A stretch of DNA of 18,094 bases from the NCBI GenBank assembly GCA_028291305.1, contig JAQGII010000319.1, positions 1 to 18,094 on the forward strand. The letters are read 5' to 3'. This DNA is from Caulobacteraceae bacterium (GTDB lineage Bacteria; Pseudomonadota; Alphaproteobacteria; Caulobacterales; Caulobacteraceae). Shown in pieces: positions 14,604 through 18,094 of the stretch; the stretch's first letter is position 1; every line of letters begins with the position of its first letter. The position numbers and the translations under genes are program-made. Below the pieces are notes generated by a model. The model saw only the letters and a program-made list of their open reading frames with translations, made no database searches and had not been told where the DNA came from.

Positions 14604-14649
14604 GTGTGCGGCCGCCGCCCCCCGGGCGGCCGCACACTTTTGCTCTTTT
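14604..14649 (+). terminator. Strong intrinsic terminator after the TonB receptor
   Basis: A perfect 13-bp GC-rich stem (14604-14616 with 14625-14637, left arm GTGTGCGGCCGCC) closes an 8-base loop and is followed by TTTTGCTCTTTT. It starts 10 bases after the receptor stop. It should end or strongly reduce transcription from the receptor into the DgcN-like gene. Confidence 0.9.
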
Positions 14650-14734
14650 CGACCACCGCCTACCGCCCGGAGGGGATCCACCCAACCAGACCAGATCCCG
14701 GGATGTCCGCCTCCTCGGCCGGACCCCGGCAATC

Positions 14735-14739
14735 GGGAG
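14735..14739 (+). promoter_or_regulatory. Shine-Dalgarno deciding the DgcN-like gene start
   Basis: GGGAG lies 7 bases before GTG at 14747. It fixes that start over upstream in-frame codons, which fall in or just after the terminator. Confidence 0.7.
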
Positions 14740-14746
14740 TTACAAA

Positions 14747-15754
14747 GTGATCCCCGCGCCATATCTCCTCTATCTCGGAGACGCCGCCGACGAGCTCAGC
14801 GTGAAGACGTCCAGGGGCCTGGCCGTCTGGCGCCCGGAACTCTGTATCGGCGAATTCCGACGGCCCGAATGCGCCGTCACCCTGGGCCTGCCCAATCTGT
14901 CGTTCGAAGAAGCGGCCTCCAGGGGCGCCAAGACCCTGGTTCTCGGCGTCGCCAACGCGGGCGGCTCCCTGGGCCCCCATCTGATCGAAGATGCGCTCGC
15001 CGCCCTGCGCGCCGGGCTGAACCTGGCCTCCGGTCTGCATGAGCGCCTGCACCACAACCGCGAGATCAAGGCTCTGGCCGAGCAGACCGGCCTACAGCTG
15101 TTCGACGTGCGCGAGCCGCCGCCCCAGCTGCCGATCGGCAAGGGCCGCCGCCGCCCCGGTCGCCGCCTGCTGACCGTGGGCACCGACTGTTCGGTCGGCA
15201 AGATGTACACGACCCTGGCCCTCGAGCGCGCATTGCAGGCGCGGGGCGTGGCGGCCAGTTTCAAGGCCACCGGCCAGACGGGAATCCTGATCGCCGGCGA
15301 CGGCGTGCCCATCGACGCGGTGGTCGCGGACTTCATCGCCGGGGCGGCGGAATGGATCGCGCCAGCGCGCGAGACCGCAGGCTGGGACCTGATCGAAGGC
15401 CAGGGCTCGCTGTTCCACCCCTCCTTCGCGGGGGTTTCGCTGGGGCTGCTGCACGGCGCCCAGCCGGACGCCCTCGTTCTGTGCCACGAGCCCGGCCGGC
15501 CGCACATGCGCGGGCTGCAGGGCCGCGACCTGCCCGACCTGAGGCTGTGCCTGGATCGCAACCTGGAGGCCGCCCGCCTGACCAGCCCGGACGTGGTGGC
15601 CGTGGGCGTGGCGGTCAACACCTCGTCCCTGTCGCGCGACGAGGCCTCGGCCGTCTGCCAGCGCATCTCGGACGATCTCGGCCTGCCCTGCCAGGATCCC
15701 GTGTCCATGGGCGTGGACAAGATCGTAGACCGGCTCCTGCAATGCTTCGGATGA
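14747..15754 (+). CDS. dgcN: DUF1611 family P-loop protein, DgcN-type D-glutamate N-acetyltransferase
   Basis: A 335-residue cytoplasmic protein of the DUF1611/DgcN family. An N-terminal Rossmann-like part (~1-125; VAVWRPELCIGEFR-type strand, LVLGVANAGGSL) precedes a P-loop domain with GTDCSVGK (145-152) and K-M-Y-T-T after it. Other family words are FKATGQTGI (172-180), DLIEGQGSLFHP (214-225) and CHEPGRPHMRG (246-256). Studied DgcN proteins acetylate D-glutamate to N-acetyl-D-glutamate, which DgcA then racemises. That function is assigned here by family recognition plus the adjacent DgcA-like gene. The start is GTG with a good Shine-Dalgarno. The stop overlaps the next start (ATGA), so the two proteins are co-translated. 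A less specific reading is a P-loop dehydratase-like protein of unknown substrate. Confidence 0.85.
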   Translation: MIPAPYLLYLGDAADELSVKTSRGLAVWRPELCIGEFRRPECAVTLGLPNLSFEEAASRGAKTLVLGVANAGGSLGPHLIEDALAALRAGLNLASGLHERLHHNREIKALAEQTGLQLFDVREPPPQLPIGKGRRRPGRRLLTVGTDCSVGKMYTTLALERALQARGVAASFKATGQTGILIAGDGVPIDAVVADFIAGAAEWIAPARETAGWDLIEGQGSLFHPSFAGVSLGLLHGAQPDALVLCHEPGRPHMRGLQGRDLPDLRLCLDRNLEAARLTSPDVVAVGVAVNTSSLSRDEASAVCQRISDDLGLPCQDPVSMGVDKIVDRLLQCFG

Positions 15755-16776
15755 GGGCGATGCACCTGCAGTGGTCGCTCACCGCGCCTTTCCGCATTGC
15801 GCGGGGGGTGAAGACGACGGCCGACGCGGTGATGGTGGAATTGTATGATGGTCCCTTCCGCGGACGCGGCGAGGCGATCCCCTATGCGCGCTACGGCGAA
15901 ACCGTGGACGGGGCGCTGGAGCAGATCCGGGCGCTGGAGCCCGATCTGGGCGCGACCTTCTACAGGACGACCCTGCAGGACCGCCTGCCCCCGGGCGCGG
16001 CGCGCAACGCGGTCGACTGCGCCCTATGGGACCTCGAAGCCAAGCGCAGCGGCCGGACCATCCGCCAAGTGCAGCAAGGCCTGACGCAGCCGCCCCTGGC
16101 CACGGCCTTCACCGTCGGCCTGGACGCCCCCGAGGCGATGGCCGCGGCGGCCCAGGCGTTGCAAGGCTTCCGGCTGGTCAAGGTCAAGGTCGACCATACC
16201 GACCCCGAGTCCCAGATTCTGGCGGTGCGCTCGGTTCTGCCAGACACCGACATCATCGTCGATCCCAACGAGAGTTGGAGCTTCGATATCCTGCAACGGC
16301 TGCAACCGCTGCTGCGGTCGGCGCGCATATCGCTGATCGAACAGCCCCTGCCCGCGGACCAGGACGAAGCGCTCGAGGGCTTTCGCTCGGTCGCGCCCCT
16401 CTGCGCCGACGAGTCCTGCCACACCGTCGCGGACCTGCCGCGGCTTCGCAACCGCTACCAGGTGGTCAACATCAAGCTCGACAAGACCGGCGGCCTGACA
16501 GCGGCCTTGGAGCTCTACCAGGCCGCGCGGGACGCGGGTTTCGGCGTCATGGCCGGCTGCATGATCTGCTCGTCCCTCGGCATCGCCCCCGCCTTCATCA
16601 TCGGCCGTCAGGCCGACTTCGTCGATCTGGACGGTCCGCTTTGGCTGGCCGACGACTGGGTCGACGGGGCCTGGCTCGACCAGACGGGCATGCACTCGCC
16701 CAAACCCGAGCTATGGGGCGGAGGTCATGCGCAACGCACGCCGCCGCACCATCTCACCGATCGGTCCGCACCCTAA
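15751..16776 (+). CDS. dgcA: Enolase-superfamily racemase/epimerase, DgcA-type N-acetyl-D-glutamate racemase
   Basis: A 341-residue member of the muconate-lactonizing/dipeptide-epimerase branch of the enolase superfamily. The capping domain covers ~1-115. The barrel shows the acid-base pair K146 (in LVKVKV, K-x-K 144-146) and K242 (in NIKLDKTGG), and Mg2+ ligands D171 (VDPNESW), E197 (LIEQPL) and D220 (CADESCH). GCMICSS (269-275) and D-L-D (292-294) follow. All catalytic positions fit a 1,1-proton-transfer racemase. With DgcN adjacent, the best call is racemisation of N-acetyl-D-glutamate to N-acetyl-L-glutamate. The D-x-D motif also occurs in L-Ala-D/L-Glu dipeptide epimerases, so that is the main alternative. 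The start ATG 15751 overlaps the dgcN stop; ATG at 15742 or 15760 is possible. Confidence 0.85.
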   Translation: MRAMHLQWSLTAPFRIARGVKTTADAVMVELYDGPFRGRGEAIPYARYGETVDGALEQIRALEPDLGATFYRTTLQDRLPPGAARNAVDCALWDLEAKRSGRTIRQVQQGLTQPPLATAFTVGLDAPEAMAAAAQALQGFRLVKVKVDHTDPESQILAVRSVLPDTDIIVDPNESWSFDILQRLQPLLRSARISLIEQPLPADQDEALEGFRSVAPLCADESCHTVADLPRLRNRYQVVNIKLDKTGGLTAALELYQAARDAGFGVMAGCMICSSLGIAPAFIIGRQADFVDLDGPLWLADDWVDGAWLDQTGMHSPKPELWGGGHAQRTPPHHLTDRSAP

Positions 16777-16779
16777 AAT

Positions 16780-16783
16780 GGAG
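16780..16783 (+). promoter_or_regulatory. Shine-Dalgarno favouring the GTG start of the D-aminoacylase
   Basis: GGAG lies 9 bases before GTG at 16793. An in-frame ATG at 16778 lies 1 base after the dgcA stop but has no ribosome-binding site of its own and would add five residues. Confidence 0.5.
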
Positions 16784-16792
16784 AATCCTGTC

Positions 16793-18094
16793 GTGACCCA
16801 ATCTCTTGCGAATGCAGCATCGCGGTGGGAAGCCTCGCGCTTCAAGATAGCCTACGTCGGCACGGCCATCGCCCTTGTCCTGGCCGCAGCCGGCGCCGGC
16901 CAGGCCGTCGCCCAGCCCAAGGCGGTGGACGTCATCGTGCGGGGAGGCACGGTCTATACCGGCGCCGAACAGGCGCCCTTCGTCGGCGACGTGGCCTTCG
17001 ATCAGGACAAGATCGTTTATGTCGGCCCCGCCTCGGGCGATCATTTCACCGCCAAGCGGACCATCGACGCCAAGGGCATGATCGTCGCCCCGGGCCTGAT
17101 CGACGCGCACACCCACCCCGACTTCTACATCCGCTCGGCCGACCCGGCGTTGCGGGTCAACGCCCCGTGGCTGGCCCAGGGCGTCAGCACGGTGTTCATC
17201 GGCGTCGACGGCTACGGCACGCCGGACGTGAAGGCGGACCAGGACAAGCTGGAGCAGGACAAGATCGGCACCAACGTCGTCTCCTATGTGGGCTTCGGCG
17301 CCATCCGCAACCGGATCCTGCAGCAGGACGCGCGCGCGCCCTCTCCGGCCGAGCTGGATCAGATGAAGGCCCTGGTGGCCAAGGGCATGTGCGAAGGCGC
17401 CATCGGCTTCTCGACCGGCCTGTTCTACGCGCCGCAGAGCTTCGCCAAGACCGAGGAGGTCATCGCCCTGGCCAAGGAAGCGGCCAAGCGAGGCGGCGTC
17501 TACGACACCCACCAGCGCGACGAGTCCAACTACACCATCGGCGTGCTGAACTCGGTCAAGGAAGTGATCCGCATCGGCCGCGAGGCCGGCATGCCCGTCC
17601 ACATCGCCCACCTGAAAGCGCTGGGCGTCGACGTGCAGGGCCAGGGCCAGGCGATCGTCGACCTGATCAACCAGGCCCGGGCCAGCGGCCTCGACGCCAC
17701 GGCCGACGAATATCCGTGGCTGGCCTCCGGCTCGAGCCTGCAAGCCTCGCTGGTGCCGGGCTGGGCGGTGGACGGCGGCTATCCGGCCATGATCAAGCGC
17801 TTCGACGATCCGGCGACGATGGAGAAGATCCGCGTCGAGATGCGCGAGAACCTGCGCCGCCGCGGCGGCGCGGACTCCATGCTGCTGACCGCCTATGACG
17901 TACCCTGGAGCGGCAAGACCCTGACCGCCATGGCCGCCGAATGGAAGGTCGAGCCGATCGAGGCCGCCGTGCGCATCCTGCGCCAGGCGCGCAACAAGGG
18001 CAGCATCGCCTCCTTCAACATGGCCGATCGCGACGTCGACCTGATCATGAAGCAGCCCTGGGTGGTGACCAGCTCCGACGGTTCGGACGGCCAC
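16793..18094 (+). CDS. Periplasmic N-acyl-D-amino-acid deacylase (D-aminoacylase family), 3' truncated by window
   Basis: The frame is open to the window edge, giving 434 residues without a stop; family members are often around 500-600. A signal peptide (hydrophobic ~19-38, likely cut after AVA at ~40) indicates the periplasm. The amidohydrolase-superfamily fold shows the metal motif H106-x-H108 in GLIDAHTHPD, H240 in DTHQRDES, H270/H273 in HIAHLK, and the catalytic-type D429 in SSDGSDGH. In characterised D-aminoacylases a metal-binding Cys sits in GNCG; the aligned segment here is GVDG with D139, so that Cys is absent. The family removes acyl groups from N-acyl-D-amino acids, and some members cleave D-residue dipeptides. 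It begins 16 bases after dgcA, so it is probably co-transcribed with dgcN-dgcA. The exact substrate is not readable. Confidence 0.9.
   Translation, partial: MTQSLANAASRWEASRFKIAYVGTAIALVLAAAGAGQAVAQPKAVDVIVRGGTVYTGAEQAPFVGDVAFDQDKIVYVGPASGDHFTAKRTIDAKGMIVAPGLIDAHTHPDFYIRSADPALRVNAPWLAQGVSTVFIGVDGYGTPDVKADQDKLEQDKIGTNVVSYVGFGAIRNRILQQDARAPSPAELDQMKALVAKGMCEGAIGFSTGLFYAPQSFAKTEEVIALAKEAAKRGGVYDTHQRDESNYTIGVLNSVKEVIRIGREAGMPVHIAHLKALGVDVQGQGQAIVDLINQARASGLDATADEYPWLASGSSLQASLVPGWAVDGGYPAMIKRFDDPATMEKIRVEMRENLRRRGGADSMLLTAYDVPWSGKTLTAMAAEWKVEPIEAAVRILRQARNKGSIASFNMADRDVDLIMKQPWVVTSSDGSDGH

Noticed and set aside
14606..14746. Upstream extension of the DgcN-like gene to ATG 14606
   Set aside because: That start lies inside the terminator stem and has no ribosome-binding site; GTG 14747 has GGGAG at good spacing and begins the family's normal N-terminus.
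16754..18094. Minus-strand open frame of 446 codons to the window edge
   Set aside because: It is antisense to the D-aminoacylase, whose metal motifs and signal peptide are clear; the antisense product is low-complexity and His/Asp/Gly-rich.

Overview
The window is GC-rich, densely coded DNA that looks like an alphaproteobacterial chromosome, probably Caulobacterales (Caulobacter/Phenylobacterium type). The grounds are the high-GC codon use, frequent GTG/TTG starts with 1-4 base stop/start overlaps, a large TonB-dependent receptor, a che gene order common in that group, and a good match to the Caulobacter housekeeping promoter (TTGACGS, 10-14 bases, GCTANAWC). The genus is an inference. I see no rRNA, tRNA, CRISPR array or insertion sequence.

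Region 1 (3-6471) is a chemotaxis/signalling block. On the plus strand lie the 3' end of a methyl-accepting chemotaxis protein (MCP), then cheW, cheR and cheB, with overlapping or nearly touching genes. Meeting cheB tail to tail, 6 bases away, is a minus-strand pair: a soluble PAS-PAS hybrid histidine kinase and a 579-residue soluble protein I do not recognise as a named family. That protein has two degenerate copies of the MCP signalling hairpin, a CheZ-like D-x-x-x-Q motif and a CheZ-like acidic tail, so it may be an adaptor or phosphatase of the Che system.

Region 2 (6735-11098) holds a secreted amidase-signature enzyme with a CHRD-like C-terminal domain, apparently transcribed leaderless. 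Its 3' end overlaps by 32 bases a convergent minus-strand operon encoding a membrane-anchored TlpA/thioredoxin-like protein, an ABC ATPase and a MacB/FtsX-type permease.

Region 3 (11099-11707) is a 609-base gap. It contains an AT-rich island with a 16-base dyad that looks like an operator, lying upstream of the TonB-dependent receptor.

Region 4 (11708-18094) is the most interesting block. It runs: TonB-dependent receptor, strong intrinsic terminator, DUF1611/DgcN-type P-loop protein, DgcA-type enolase-superfamily racemase, and a signal-peptide-bearing N-acyl-D-amino-acid deacylase cut by the window end. DgcN and DgcA form a recently recognised D-glutamate catabolic route (N-acetylation, then racemisation to N-acetyl-L-glutamate). 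Here they sit with an outer-membrane importer and a periplasmic D-aminoacylase, which suggests a complete scavenging system for D-glutamate or N-acyl/peptidyl D-amino acids: uptake by the receptor, deacylation in the periplasm, then acetylation and racemisation in the cytoplasm. The compartment split would avoid a futile acylation/deacylation cycle. This integrated role is an inference from gene content and order.
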